Of a stretch of DNA of 64,000 nucleotides, positions 44,047 through 54,153 are shown piece after piece. A program made the translations under genes and the position numbers. The DNA comes from Alphaproteobacteria bacterium (GTDB taxonomy: Bacteria > Pseudomonadota > Alphaproteobacteria > Micavibrionales > Micavibrionaceae). Positions within the stretch are counted from its first letter, which is position 1. Every line of letters begins with the position of its first letter. The stretch is taken from the NCBI GenBank assembly GCA_020443295.1, contig JAGRIJ010000040.1:1-64000 (forward strand), written 5' to 3'. The notes beneath the pieces were generated by a model, which was not told where the DNA came from, ran no database searches, and saw only the letters and a program-made list of their open reading frames with translations.

Positions 44047-44739
44047 GTGTTGAAGAATAAATGGCCTCTGGTAGCTGTAATCTCATTATCTTTGTTAAGC
44101 GGAACCTCCGCACTGGCCCTCTCTGAAAACATGAAACTGGGTGCGGACGGAAGGTCCGTTGCGCCTTCTCTTCTGGTGGCCGCAAAAAGCGCCGATGCGG
44201 AAGATAAGCTGAGTCAGGGGTCCAAAACCCTGATCGAAGATATAGCAAGTCGCGGAATTGGCTTTCTCGCCGATAAATCCCTGACGCAAGACAAACGCGA
44301 GGCGGAATTCCGGAAACTGCTCAACGACAATTTCGATATGGACACGATCGGCCGCTTTGCCCTTGGCCGCTTCTGGCGGACGACAAGCGACGTTCAGAAA
44401 AAGGAATATCTCAAATTATTTAACGAGATGATCGTGCGTGTCTATACCGCCCGGTTTAGGGAATATAACGGCCAGACCCTGGAGGTAAAGGCCACCCGCA
44501 AGGATGGCGAAGGCTCCGATGCCATCGTCTCCTCTCTCCTCGTCCCCAACAAGGGCGAACAGGCCGTAGCCATCGACTGGCGCGTCCGTCTCAAAAACGG
44601 CAAATTCAAGGTCGTTGACATTATCGTCGAAGGCGTCAGCATGGCATTAACCCAGCGCTCGGACTTTGCATCCGTGATCCAGCGGGGCGGTGGCGACGTC
44701 GATGTCCTGCTGGAAACCCTGCGCAGCAGTAACAAGTAA
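44047..44739 (+). CDS. mlaC: MlaC-type phospholipid-binding protein
   Basis: 230 residues, GTG start with AAGGAG eight bases upstream. Signal peptide MLKNKWPLVAVISLSLLSGTSALAL. The Tol-Ttg2 type domain follows: FRKLLNDNFDMDTIGRFALGRFWRTTSDVQKKEYLKLFNEMIVRVYTARFREY, then VDWRVR-like VAIDWRVRLKNGKFKVVDIIVEGVSM. Periplasmic shuttle of lipids between MlaA and MlaFEDB. A terminator-like hairpin follows. Confidence 0.92.
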   Translation: MLKNKWPLVAVISLSLLSGTSALALSENMKLGADGRSVAPSLLVAAKSADAEDKLSQGSKTLIEDIASRGIGFLADKSLTQDKREAEFRKLLNDNFDMDTIGRFALGRFWRTTSDVQKKEYLKLFNEMIVRVYTARFREYNGQTLEVKATRKDGEGSDAIVSSLLVPNKGEQAVAIDWRVRLKNGKFKVVDIIVEGVSMALTQRSDFASVIQRGGGDVDVLLETLRSSNK

Positions 44740-44770
44740 ACTGCCCCCAATAATAGAATTCTAAAAGACA

Positions 44771-44793
44771 AAAGGCCCGGGATACGGGCCTTT
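44771..44793. terminator. Bidirectional terminator between mlaC and the DotA/TraY operon
   Basis: AAAGGCCCG (44771-44779) pairs with CGGGCCTTT (44785-44793), nine base pairs with a five-base loop. It lies between two convergent transcripts. The downstream T-runs are short in both directions, so strength is uncertain. Confidence 0.65.
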
Positions 44794-44818
44794 ACGAAAG
44801 CTCTTGAGAGATTAAAGG

Positions 44819-47800
44819 CTATGAGCGCGGGATTCCGCCCTGACCGACTCCCGGGCTGCCTCCTCCGCCCTGCCCAAGGGCGATACCGGTATCGGTGACG
44901 CTCAGTCCACCCTTCAGGTTGCCAAGCATTTCCATAAGCTGAGCCCGCGTAATTTCGCCCGAGCGGTACATCATCCCGGTCAACTCGCTCGCCGGATCGC
45001 CGGAATGCTCCTGGAACGTGCTCACAGTAGCGCCCATCCAGCGGATAATATGGTTCGGAACCATATCGATCATCTTGAAGCTGCCCAGAGCCATCATATA
45101 AACCAGAATGGCATATATGATGGTGTACATGAACTTATCCAGCGGACCGCGCAGGTAATCAATCGTCGAATCGGTTCCCGTCGGGTTGGAGTTCGGCAAC
45201 TGTGCGGTCGGAGTATAAAGGTTCGCTTCGATATCGTAACCCGAAGCGTTCAGAACAACCTGATGGAAGCTGTCATTCAGCCCGTTAACCAGCGCGGTAA
45301 ACACGGCAATACTGGCAATCAGGCCAAAGATCATCAGCGTGGGCCTCAGGAAGATCTCAAAGATCAGGAAATACCCGTTCGTCGCCCAAGGGCCGGGAAG
45401 TCCCTCCCCGTCGATTTTAATATGAGCCAGAGCCCAAAGCGGCATGGCCACCATAGCCTCGAAAATACTTTTGACCCATCCGCCAAATCCGAAAAAGAAA
45501 TAAATAAACGGCAAAAGCGGCAAAACATAATACAGGATAAAACCGACCGAAATACCGATCAGGGCAAACCGGGCGGCAATATCGCCGACAAGCTTGCCCG
45601 CAGGCCCGACAACCTGGTCATCGATCAACTCCCCGATCCCCTGACCGACCACACCGATCATAAGGTTCCGCAAAGAGGCATCAAGAATGCCCTTACCCAT
45701 CGAACTCAAAGCCGCCAGCGGGTGCACGTTGAGCGTTCTGCCGTCCGCGGCAGGGCCGATCTGCATGCCTTCGAGAAGGTTATAAACGCCTTCGGTACCG
45801 AAAATCATATTAATAACGTCAATCGCGCCGTTGCTGGTCTGACGGGTAAAGGTACTGCCCTGAACGTTATCCTTACCCCACATCATAAAGCCCGAATAAA
45901 GAACAGCCGCGATATACTGATCGCCCGGTCGCTGCAAGGTCGCAAGCTTTCCGTTCTGCAAAAGGGGATTAAAACGGTTCTTAAAAGACGGATTCTGGTC
46001 AACCGTTTTGTGCTGGTTTGCAATTGTCTCCATAATAAGAGGATACTTGGTCGGCTTCGGTAAATTCTGCACCGCAGACATGAACTGACCGTTGACGTTC
46101 GCAATCTCGTTATACCAGAGCGCAGCCCCGGCCCAACCCAGACGATCAATCTCGGGCGGTATCGCGAAATCGTATTTCAGACGCATTTGCGTGATAAAAT
46201 TATTAAACGCGGGAGCGTCATAGGGAATATTCGGGATAAAAAGCGGCGCCAAAACCCCGCCCGGTCCGTCAAGACCTGTCCACCCGGGCGGCTCATAGGT
46301 GCCATCCGCATTTGGAATCTGGAAGAAAAATTCCGCAGCGGGACCGGGCTGCATCCACAAACCGGTCATCACGGACTTGATAGAATTATTGTAATAATTA
46401 ATGTTTTTCTTAACGAGTGTATCGTTCCCCCATCGAGAGTCAGGAAACGGTCCGATCGGGTCAGTCGAATTCCGTGTAAAGGGAATATCGACGCAGGCAG
46501 AGTCATGGTCATAAGGCAGGACCGACTTGAGCATACAGGTCCCAAGCTCGTCAAAAAACGGATCCTGAACCATGAACTGCTCAAGAAACTCATAGTAAAA
46601 CTGCGTAATCCCGTAAACGCCGATGGGCATGTTACCGCCACCGGATGCATAGCTGTGCGGGTCCACTTCAAGACCGGGAGCGCCCGGTCCGGTCGAAACA
46701 CCCGTCGTACTGATATCCGTTTTTGCCACACTGCCTCGGGGAGTGGTTGGCGTGATCGTCAGTTCTCCGCAAATAGGCTTGACATAACCCAGTTCGGAAT
46801 CGTAGGCATCGGGAGGATCATTGGGATCTCCCACAGCGCCGCCCGGCGGATTAAAATGCCCGAACCGGATAATGATACTGCCGTAACGTGAAAATCCGAC
46901 AATATCGGAAAACGGCAACCCGTTAAGGTAGGGCAGGGTATTCCCCCCGGCAAGAACACCGGCAAACGGTCCGCCGAAAGGAACATCCGAGAGCCCCGGC
47001 TGGTTATCCCTGACGATAAACATACCGAAATTGGCCTGATTTGTTCGGTTATGCATCAACTCTTCGGCAAGCATGCAAAGCCGCGCGACAAAAAAGAACT
47101 GCGTCAAAGTCCCCAGTTCAGGGGCGTTGGGAATGGCAATAAGGGTTTCTGTACGCCCAAGCGTCGAGTTTACAAAGGTATCCCCGTCAATCGCATTGGG
47201 AACGAACACCCCGTTCCAGGCATTCGTTGCCATATTGGAACCGAAATAAGCGGCACCCAGAGTAATATATTGAGCCGAGTTAATGCCCACATTAATCCCG
47301 CCCGGTCCCATATTCAGCGGGGCAATCAGGATAAAATAGGCAATCAGGCGGGGAATGAACCAGGCCTTGTTGAAACGCTGTCCGAAAGGGCGGCCCGTTG
47401 CGATGCTCTCGCCAATGATAGCGATAATAAAGTAAATAATGACGACCAATGAAAAATACGCGATCCCCAGCGTATAAAATCTGAAAAACTCGTGAAGCGC
47501 GTCATGAAAAGGAGTGGGAAAAGCGCCGGGGATGGGAACGATGCCGCCTTTCATGTTCAGACACGGACCGCCTGTCGAATAACAGGAACCAAAAAATCCT
47601 CCGACCCCGTTAAAGGCGGAGACACCGAAAACACGGTCCAGAACGATGAATGAGAGATCCTGATCCGGCGGAACAACACGGTTAATAAAGACGGTGTTCC
47701 AGTCAAAAACTGTCAAAGGCAAAGCAAAAACCGGAAGGGATACCAAAGACAGGACAACCAGACAGAGTTGCAAAACAAGCATAACCATCCCGGCAAGAAT

Positions 47801-48064
47801 CGTTATGTGAATGACAAGCTGGTCGACATGCTTACGGTCAAGAACCAGGTTATTGGAAGCCTCTGCCACAACATGACGAATACCATATCGGCCGAAAGTA
47901 TCAGACCTCAGATACGGATGGCCTGCGGGAAGCAATCCGACATTGTGATAGATAACGGCCACAAGCGCCGCCATGTAAGAAAAGCCTGAAGAAAGGATTT
48001 CGGAAGCCCTTGGAAGGATTTCCGGCAGCAAAAAATATTTTGCTATTTTCCCTTTACTAACCAT
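44819..48064 (-). CDS. DotA/TraY-like membrane protein, third copy
   Basis: 1081 residues. Topology as in DotA: about four N-terminal helices, a long non-membrane part (about 260-790) and four or five C-terminal helices. Shared signatures: NNLVLDRKHVDQLVIHITILAGMVML, ATGRPFGQRFNKAWFIPRLIAYF, SAQYITLGAAYFGSNMATNAWN, and the C-terminal LPFIYFFFGFGGWVKSIFEAMVAMPLWALAHI with a DGEGLPGPWATNGYFLIFEIFLRP block. VPNHIIRWMG precedes a Gly-rich tail. The most divergent and longest of the three. Forty bases after the second copy, last in the operon; a hairpin terminator follows. Confidence 0.82.
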   Translation of the reverse strand: MVSKGKIAKYFLLPEILPRASEILSSGFSYMAALVAVIYHNVGLLPAGHPYLRSDTFGRYGIRHVVAEASNNLVLDRKHVDQLVIHITILAGMVMLVLQLCLVVLSLVSLPVFALPLTVFDWNTVFINRVVPPDQDLSFIVLDRVFGVSAFNGVGGFFGSCYSTGGPCLNMKGGIVPIPGAFPTPFHDALHEFFRFYTLGIAYFSLVVIIYFIIAIIGESIATGRPFGQRFNKAWFIPRLIAYFILIAPLNMGPGGINVGINSAQYITLGAAYFGSNMATNAWNGVFVPNAIDGDTFVNSTLGRTETLIAIPNAPELGTLTQFFFVARLCMLAEELMHNRTNQANFGMFIVRDNQPGLSDVPFGGPFAGVLAGGNTLPYLNGLPFSDIVGFSRYGSIIIRFGHFNPPGGAVGDPNDPPDAYDSELGYVKPICGELTITPTTPRGSVAKTDISTTGVSTGPGAPGLEVDPHSYASGGGNMPIGVYGITQFYYEFLEQFMVQDPFFDELGTCMLKSVLPYDHDSACVDIPFTRNSTDPIGPFPDSRWGNDTLVKKNINYYNNSIKSVMTGLWMQPGPAAEFFFQIPNADGTYEPPGWTGLDGPGGVLAPLFIPNIPYDAPAFNNFITQMRLKYDFAIPPEIDRLGWAGAALWYNEIANVNGQFMSAVQNLPKPTKYPLIMETIANQHKTVDQNPSFKNRFNPLLQNGKLATLQRPGDQYIAAVLYSGFMMWGKDNVQGSTFTRQTSNGAIDVINMIFGTEGVYNLLEGMQIGPAADGRTLNVHPLAALSSMGKGILDASLRNLMIGVVGQGIGELIDDQVVGPAGKLVGDIAARFALIGISVGFILYYVLPLLPFIYFFFGFGGWVKSIFEAMVAMPLWALAHIKIDGEGLPGPWATNGYFLIFEIFLRPTLMIFGLIASIAVFTALVNGLNDSFHQVVLNASGYDIEANLYTPTAQLPNSNPTGTDSTIDYLRGPLDKFMYTIIYAILVYMMALGSFKMIDMVPNHIIRWMGATVSTFQEHSGDPASELTGMMYRSGEITRAQLMEMLGNLKGGLSVTDTGIALGQGGGGSPGVGQGGIPRS

Positions 48065-48104
48065 GCTCTGACGACCCGACTCCTCCTAGATGTTTAAATA
48101 TGCC

Positions 48105-50936
48105 TTACCCGGGATTGCCAAGTTTTGCCAAAGCTCCCAAGCCGCCGCCAAGTTTTCCGGTAACCTGCTGGGCACCGAAGGCGGCCCTTCCAACCAATCC
48201 CTGAGCAGGATCTTCCTGCATATCTCCGAATGTGGCCACGCTTTGCCCCATCCACCGCAGGATGTTGTTGGGAATAGTGTCAATCAGTTTGAATGAGGAC
48301 ATTCCCATCATGTAGACCAGCACGGCATAGATAACAGTCAGGAAAAACTCGTCGATCGGCCCGCGCATCCAGTCAATAAAACTGTTCGCAGGAGGAGCGG
48401 CCACCTCTGCAGAGACGTCAAACCCGCCCAGGTTATGAACGGCCAGCTCGAAGGTCACATTCAAAGCGGACACCAGGGCAGAGTATATGGAAATACTTGC
48501 CAGCAGGCCGAACACGCACAATATCGGTCTTAAAAAGATCTCGAAGATCAGGAAATAACCGTTCAGCGCCGCGTTACCGGGCAATCCCTGCGCATCAATC
48601 CGGATATGGGCAAGAGCCCACAGGGGCGCGCCCACCATGGCCTCAAAGATCCCCTTGATCCATCCCCCGACCGCAAAGAAGAAATAGATAAACGGCAGGA
48701 ACGGAACGACATACGCAAGCACAAACCCGGCGGTCAGACCGATCATGGCAATCGTAACCGCAAACTGGGCGAATACGGAAGCGGGCTTGGCAATCTCCTG
48801 AGCCCCCGCGAGGAGAGCGCCGATCCCCCCTAAACTGGCGACAAGAGAAGCGCCAATCGTCTGAACGGAACTTTCAACAAGCGATCGCCCGACACTGGCA
48901 AGCTGCGCAAGAGGATGTGTAGTCGGATTGTTACGAAGGTCATACAGTCCGTTCGTACCAAGCAGATTGGAAATCGTATCAAGGAACGCGTTACCCGTAG
49001 ATTGCGTTCGCGTAGTCCCAAGCGCCGACGTCCATGACTGGTAGGCCTCGTTCAAAACAGATGCAATTTCCTGTCCGTCTTCGCTGGACAAGAGAGTTTG
49101 AGTATCGTCCACACCCGCAACACTCGGTTTGAAAACATCCATGGGCGATGTATTCGCGTTATACTGGGCTTTCTTCTTCTTCAATTCTTCCAGAAGAAGG
49201 GGGTAAAGAGAAACAGCGGGAAGAGCGCGAACGGAAACCATGATCGGGTGATTCATTTCCGCAATCCGGTTATACCAGATGCCTGCAGCGGCCCATCCCT
49301 TACGATACAACGGCCCGACCCCTGTCCATGACCCGACCCATCGACCGGAAGCGATCTGGGCGGCAACGGCAGCCACAACCTCGGCCTGCATGAAATCATA
49401 AACGTTCTTGTTAACTTCCGAAACATACTGGGCGTCAGGCAAAGGACCTGGTGGCGGACCGACCTTGTTAAAACGCACCCATGCCAGAGAATCGGCCCGG
49501 TCGCCGGCAACCGTCACGGCACCGTTCTGGAACGCGTCCCAAGCCGTACCGGTGTCGTGCCACATCTGCTTGATTAACTCCCAGAAAAAGTTCTGGACTT
49601 GATACGGCCCGGGTTCCGGAGGGGTATCGGGAGCCACTGCAGACTGCCGCCTCGGATCGGCAAGGGAAAACTGGATTTCACCGCAATAAGGCTTCACATG
49701 TCCCTGCTCGGTCGGAAACTCGGTAACGTTGCGCTCACCGAAACGAACCGTAAGGTTTGTCGTCAAAGGCTGAGCGTTATCCTGCGCATTATCAAAGGTA
49801 TACCCCGGCACAACCTCGTAAGCGTTTTGCGGAAGCGTCCCTTGGGCAAGAACATGCCACATCCGGATATCCGGAGGCGTCCTACGGGCGTATTGATAGG
49901 CAAACTTGCATGTCCGGATAAGAAACATAGCCTGTCCGATAGCGCTGACATCAGGCAAAGTGGGAGTCGCCACAAGATCGGATGCGCCACCCAGATAATC
50001 AACCGTCAACGTCCTGTTAAAGTATTTCCATCCATTGGTAGCAAAGGCTGAACCGAACTTGGCAGCGAAAAGAACGAGATACTGGGAAGAATTGATCCCG
50101 ACATTCAGGGGAATCAAAAGTCCGAAAGCCATGACAATCCGGAGGGGAGCCCAGACTTTGTTAAAACGGCGACCGAAGGCTGTTCCGCTTTGCGCGGTTT
50201 CGGCCAGAATAGTTGCAATAAAGTAACCGGCGATAAAAACGGCGATCACCAGCAATCCCATGCTGTACACTGCGAAGAGCCGATGCAGGCCCAGATGAAT
50301 AGGCCAGGGAAAAACGGTCCAGCCCTGTGTGGAAAGAGGATCGAAAACAGGAGCAAGAGCGGGGGGAACCGGCGTCAGGGCCACATTGATATCGGTAATG
50401 GGATTGCCAAAATTATCCTCACAGGGAATGTTCACCGCAATGCAGGACTCGAAGAACCCTTCCGTCACGCCAAGCGCATTGGGATGAGGCACCCCGAAAA
50501 CCATGTCCAGCATCATGAAAGCAAGATCCTGACGGCGCTCGGCAACGGGATTGACGACAAAAAAGTCATCCCAGTTAACAGGAAAAGCGAGAACCGAGGG
50601 AAAAAGAAGGGCCAGTATAAGAAGAACGACCTGCAAAAAGAGAATCGCAAGCCCGAAAATCACAAGGACAAACAGCACGATCTTGTCGATATTCTTCAGA
50701 TCGACAACGAGATTGTTCGCAGCTTCGGCAATAACATGCCTGACCCCGAAACGCCCGATATTCGCCGGATTGACGTAAGGATGATTAGGAGGAAGAAGCC
50801 GGACGATCTGGTAAACAAGGGCGATAAAAAACGGAATATAATGGAACCCGCCCATAACAAGGCTATTAATCCGCGAAACAAGTTCGGGCATAACCATGTA
50901 GCGAAAAGACCCTCTGGGAATGATACTCGTTAACAT
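48105..50936 (-). CDS. DotA/TraY-like membrane protein, second copy
   Basis: 943 residues, same plan: N-terminal MGGFHYIPFFIALVYQIVRLLPPNHPYV then IGRFGVRHVIAEAANNLVVDLKNID, SGTAFGRRFNKVWAPLRIVMAFGLLIPLNVGINSSQYLVLFAAKFGSAFATNGW, and C-terminal FLPFIYFFFAVGGWIKGIFEAMVGAPLWALAHIRIDAQGLPG with NGYFLIFEIFLRPILCVFGLLA. IPNNILRWMG precedes the Gly-rich tail. Positions 48105-50936 are 41 bases after the first copy. DotA and TraY are polytopic inner-membrane parts of type IVB secretion and IncI conjugation machines; no other such part is in view. Confidence 0.83.
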   Translation of the reverse strand: MLTSIIPRGSFRYMVMPELVSRINSLVMGGFHYIPFFIALVYQIVRLLPPNHPYVNPANIGRFGVRHVIAEAANNLVVDLKNIDKIVLFVLVIFGLAILFLQVVLLILALLFPSVLAFPVNWDDFFVVNPVAERRQDLAFMMLDMVFGVPHPNALGVTEGFFESCIAVNIPCEDNFGNPITDINVALTPVPPALAPVFDPLSTQGWTVFPWPIHLGLHRLFAVYSMGLLVIAVFIAGYFIATILAETAQSGTAFGRRFNKVWAPLRIVMAFGLLIPLNVGINSSQYLVLFAAKFGSAFATNGWKYFNRTLTVDYLGGASDLVATPTLPDVSAIGQAMFLIRTCKFAYQYARRTPPDIRMWHVLAQGTLPQNAYEVVPGYTFDNAQDNAQPLTTNLTVRFGERNVTEFPTEQGHVKPYCGEIQFSLADPRRQSAVAPDTPPEPGPYQVQNFFWELIKQMWHDTGTAWDAFQNGAVTVAGDRADSLAWVRFNKVGPPPGPLPDAQYVSEVNKNVYDFMQAEVVAAVAAQIASGRWVGSWTGVGPLYRKGWAAAGIWYNRIAEMNHPIMVSVRALPAVSLYPLLLEELKKKKAQYNANTSPMDVFKPSVAGVDDTQTLLSSEDGQEIASVLNEAYQSWTSALGTTRTQSTGNAFLDTISNLLGTNGLYDLRNNPTTHPLAQLASVGRSLVESSVQTIGASLVASLGGIGALLAGAQEIAKPASVFAQFAVTIAMIGLTAGFVLAYVVPFLPFIYFFFAVGGWIKGIFEAMVGAPLWALAHIRIDAQGLPGNAALNGYFLIFEIFLRPILCVFGLLASISIYSALVSALNVTFELAVHNLGGFDVSAEVAAPPANSFIDWMRGPIDEFFLTVIYAVLVYMMGMSSFKLIDTIPNNILRWMGQSVATFGDMQEDPAQGLVGRAAFGAQQVTGKLGGGLGALAKLGNPG

Positions 50937-50977
50937 ATTTGTTCCATCCTAGCTTTTACAAGGCGCCGCATTATTAA

Positions 50978-53956
50978 TTATCCGGCCGCTGCACCTTTCT
51001 CCGATTTTACCAGTTTCCCTAAAGTATTACCCAGCCCCGCAGCGCCGCCTCTGATACCGGCAACCGCCTGGCTTCCAAGCGTCATACCGCCGGTGGCGGC
51101 ATAACGGTTCAGAGACTCGACGTGATCCTGATCGATATCCCCGAACGACGATACGCCCGAACCGGCCCAGCGCAGAATGTTATCGGGGATTTTGTCGATA
51201 AGCTTAAAGCTCGCAACCGCAAGCATATAACAAACGATCGTGTAAATGATCGTGTAGAAGAACTGGTCGATCGGCGTTCCTTTGAAAGAAGTATCGGTGC
51301 CGATCAGGGTCGCGAAAATATCGGAGTCGGAAAAACCGGAGAGATTGGTGGTCGCCAGATCCCAGATCAGGTTCAGAACGCGAACCTGCGCGGACAAAAT
51401 CACAATCCCGGCAACAAGCCCGACAACGGAAAGTATCGGCCTGATGAAAATCTCCAGAATAAGGAAATACCCGTTCGAGGCGGCATCTCCGGGCAGCCCG
51501 TCACCATCGATGCGCAGGTGAGCCAGAGCCCACAAGGGAACCGCAACCATGGCCTCAAAAATGGCCTTGACCCACGAACCGACCGCAAAGAAGAAATACA
51601 CAAACGGCAGGAAAGGAAGCACGTAGAAGAGGACAAACCCCGCGGTCAGACCCACAAACGCGGTAATTTCCATCAGGGAACTATAGACCTCGGCGGCGCC
51701 GCCCGCGAGCTTGACGTTGGCATCGTCAAACGCTCCCAGAAAACCTCCGATAAAGGCCGACCCTGTAGCGGTAATCAGGTTGATAACGGCGTTATCGACA
51801 AGCCCTTTTCCAACAGCCACAAGCTGCGCAAGAGGATGCAGGTGGGCGTTCGCACCCCTGATATTGGCAAGGCCTGTTGTTCCCAGAAGCATATTGATCG
51901 CCCGAACCATAAGGTTCGTTTCGTTCTGGGTTTCCTCATCATCGACGCTGGGCTTGTCATTGACCCAGTAAACCCAGAGGTTCTGCAGGGGCACGGCAAC
52001 CTGATCAAGTTCGGCATCGCCCCGGTCGATCTTGAGTCGTGCGGGGTCTGTACCGGAACCGGCTCGAATGGTCGGATTAAACATATCCTTAAGACCGAAG
52101 GCGCTGGGATCAAGCTTCTGCCTCTCGGACCTCACCTGCTCCATGACGAGCGGATATTTGGAAACCGTCGGCAAAGCGCGCACGGCCTCCATAAAGGTTC
52201 CGTTCATATCGGCGATAAAGTTGTACCATATCCCCGCACCGGCCCACCCTCGGTCAAAGACCTGCGCGGTCATAACCATATTAACGTTATTGACGTGAAG
52301 CCCCCACGCCTGTCGGACGGCATCGTCCACTCGGGTCTGGTAACCCGTCGGACTCGGAGGAACGACCCCCATCTTCATGGACTTGAACTGGCTGAAGGGA
52401 GGATTCTGCTCGCACGGCGCGCCGCAGGCTTGGAAACCCGGAGTTCCGCACCCGGACAGACCGGCATAGGCCCCCGCATTGGAACAGAAGTTGACCGCTT
52501 CCTTGTGACGTGTGCTCACCGTAACCATGGTTCGGGCAAACTGAACGAGTTCGGGATCGTCAAACCACATGGTAAGAATGAGGTTGTAATAAAACTCGAG
52601 CATATAATCCGGTCCGCCGTCGCCGGCCCCGTTACCGACATCGCTCAGATCGACGACAGGAATCCTGATATCCCCGCACAAGGGCGCCACGTAACCTTCA
52701 TCGTCTTTGTAAACGGGCTGTCCGCTGCCGGGAGGATCTTCAAGATATTCGCCGAAACGGATAATGATATCCCCTCCGTAGTAAAAACCGATCGCATCGA
52801 GATAAGTAGGGGCAGCAACAGCCGTAACAAGCTCTCTGTTATTGGGGTTCGGAGTAACAGCCGGAGGCAGGTTGGCGGCAGCCGTCGTCCAGGGACTGAT
52901 ATGCTTCACCAGATAGGGCTTGATCATAAAGTTGGTGGCCGGAGCGGTATAATCATCGGTGATGTGGTACGGCACGGCAGGCTCGGAAGGCGGCTTCCCT
53001 GTCAGAAGCATATAGGCAAACGCACAGGAATGCACAATCGTCATGGCCCGGAAAACCGAAGTCACATCAGACTGCTGCGGAACAGCAAGGATCGTGTAAC
53101 GCTCCCCGGTCGGGTTCCCGTTAAGGGGGCCGCCGCCGAATTGCGGGTGAGCCCCGATCGCGGTATTGAAATCGACCCACCCCTGCGTGGCCATGTTGGA
53201 CCCGTATTTCGCGGCATAAAGAACAATATATTGTGCGGAATTCAGGCCAAAGTTCTGCGGCATCAGCAAGCCAATGGCAACGACAAGGCGAATGGGAACC
53301 CAGACATGCTGAACCCTCTGCCCGAAGGGCGTTCCGGTAACAGCGGTTTCAAGAACCAGAACGAAAACGAAATAAAGAAAGATCAGGGTTCCGATCAGAA
53401 GCAGGGCGGTGGAATAAAAACGGAAGAGTTCCTGCAAGGCATTATGAAAAGGGAACGGGATCGGCGGCGGGTTGTTCGCTGGACACACCGCGGTAAAGGA
53501 TGAACAGTACATGTCCGGCACGCCGAACACGTCATTGAGAATGCTGAACGCGAGATCATTCGTCGGATTGGGAGTATCAAACCACGAAAAAGCGTGGGCA
53601 GGGTTGATTAAGGGCCCGATCACAACACCATAGATCAGGAAAAGAAGCTGCATAATGACGATGACAATGGCCGCAAGCAGGGCAACAAAGACGAAAATCT
53701 GGTCGATATTCTTCCGGCTGAACTTGATATTGTTCGCGGCCACGGCAATAACATTGTGGATTCCGAACCGTCCGATATTTCTGGCTTGAACATAGGGATG
53801 ATTGGCGGGCAGAAGCCGGACCATCATGTAAATCTGGGCCATAAGAAAAGCAACATACCCGAACCCCGACATAAAGACAGACTTGAAACGGGGAATAACG
53901 CGCGGAAAGAACGCATAGGAAAGGACATCTTTGGGTTTTAAGCTAAGGCCTAGCAC
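50978..53956 (-). CDS. DotA/TraY-like membrane protein, first copy
   Basis: 992 residues, GTG start, first of the operon. Helices at about 30-48, 86-112, 180-204 and 222-238, then a long hydrophilic part (about 260-760) with CGDIRIPVVDL and RGWAGAGIWYNFIADMN, and a C-terminal membrane block (about 765-855: LPFLPFVYFFFAVGSWVKAIFEAMVAVPLWALAHLRIDGDGLPGD, NGYFLILEIFIRPIL). The N-terminal IGRFGIHNVIAVAANN and GTPFGQRVQHVWVPIRLVVAIGLLMP motifs recur in both other copies. A TATAAT (53974-53979) lies just upstream, without a clear -35. Confidence 0.84.
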   Translation of the reverse strand: MLGLSLKPKDVLSYAFFPRVIPRFKSVFMSGFGYVAFLMAQIYMMVRLLPANHPYVQARNIGRFGIHNVIAVAANNIKFSRKNIDQIFVFVALLAAIVIVIMQLLFLIYGVVIGPLINPAHAFSWFDTPNPTNDLAFSILNDVFGVPDMYCSSFTAVCPANNPPPIPFPFHNALQELFRFYSTALLLIGTLIFLYFVFVLVLETAVTGTPFGQRVQHVWVPIRLVVAIGLLMPQNFGLNSAQYIVLYAAKYGSNMATQGWVDFNTAIGAHPQFGGGPLNGNPTGERYTILAVPQQSDVTSVFRAMTIVHSCAFAYMLLTGKPPSEPAVPYHITDDYTAPATNFMIKPYLVKHISPWTTAAANLPPAVTPNPNNRELVTAVAAPTYLDAIGFYYGGDIIIRFGEYLEDPPGSGQPVYKDDEGYVAPLCGDIRIPVVDLSDVGNGAGDGGPDYMLEFYYNLILTMWFDDPELVQFARTMVTVSTRHKEAVNFCSNAGAYAGLSGCGTPGFQACGAPCEQNPPFSQFKSMKMGVVPPSPTGYQTRVDDAVRQAWGLHVNNVNMVMTAQVFDRGWAGAGIWYNFIADMNGTFMEAVRALPTVSKYPLVMEQVRSERQKLDPSAFGLKDMFNPTIRAGSGTDPARLKIDRGDAELDQVAVPLQNLWVYWVNDKPSVDDEETQNETNLMVRAINMLLGTTGLANIRGANAHLHPLAQLVAVGKGLVDNAVINLITATGSAFIGGFLGAFDDANVKLAGGAAEVYSSLMEITAFVGLTAGFVLFYVLPFLPFVYFFFAVGSWVKAIFEAMVAVPLWALAHLRIDGDGLPGDAASNGYFLILEIFIRPILSVVGLVAGIVILSAQVRVLNLIWDLATTNLSGFSDSDIFATLIGTDTSFKGTPIDQFFYTIIYTIVCYMLAVASFKLIDKIPDNILRWAGSGVSSFGDIDQDHVESLNRYAATGGMTLGSQAVAGIRGGAAGLGNTLGKLVKSEKGAAAG

Positions 53957-54153
53957 GATCGTCTCACCACTCTATTATATATAAGACAAGCCAAGTTACA
54001 CCGAATCCAGTTACCGCTTTCTTACCACGCCCGCACATTTACCGCATTTTATGCGATTTTTAACTTATCATACCATTAACAGGGGCCACAATGCGAGATT
54101 TTATGTCATATTCTCGTCATTTTTTTCAGTAAAAACTTATATACTCTAGACCC

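Noticed and set aside
51122..53503. 793-codon open frame on the plus strand opposite the first DotA/TraY gene
   Set aside because: The minus-strand frame has clear DotA/TraY family signatures and good ribosome spacing. The antisense frame is rich in Arg, Gly, His and Gln with no motif, as expected of a shadow of a GC-biased third codon position.
44819..53956. A complete type IVB secretion or conjugation locus
   Set aside because: Only DotA/TraY-like genes are present; no ATPase, core-complex, relaxase or pilus gene was found in the window.
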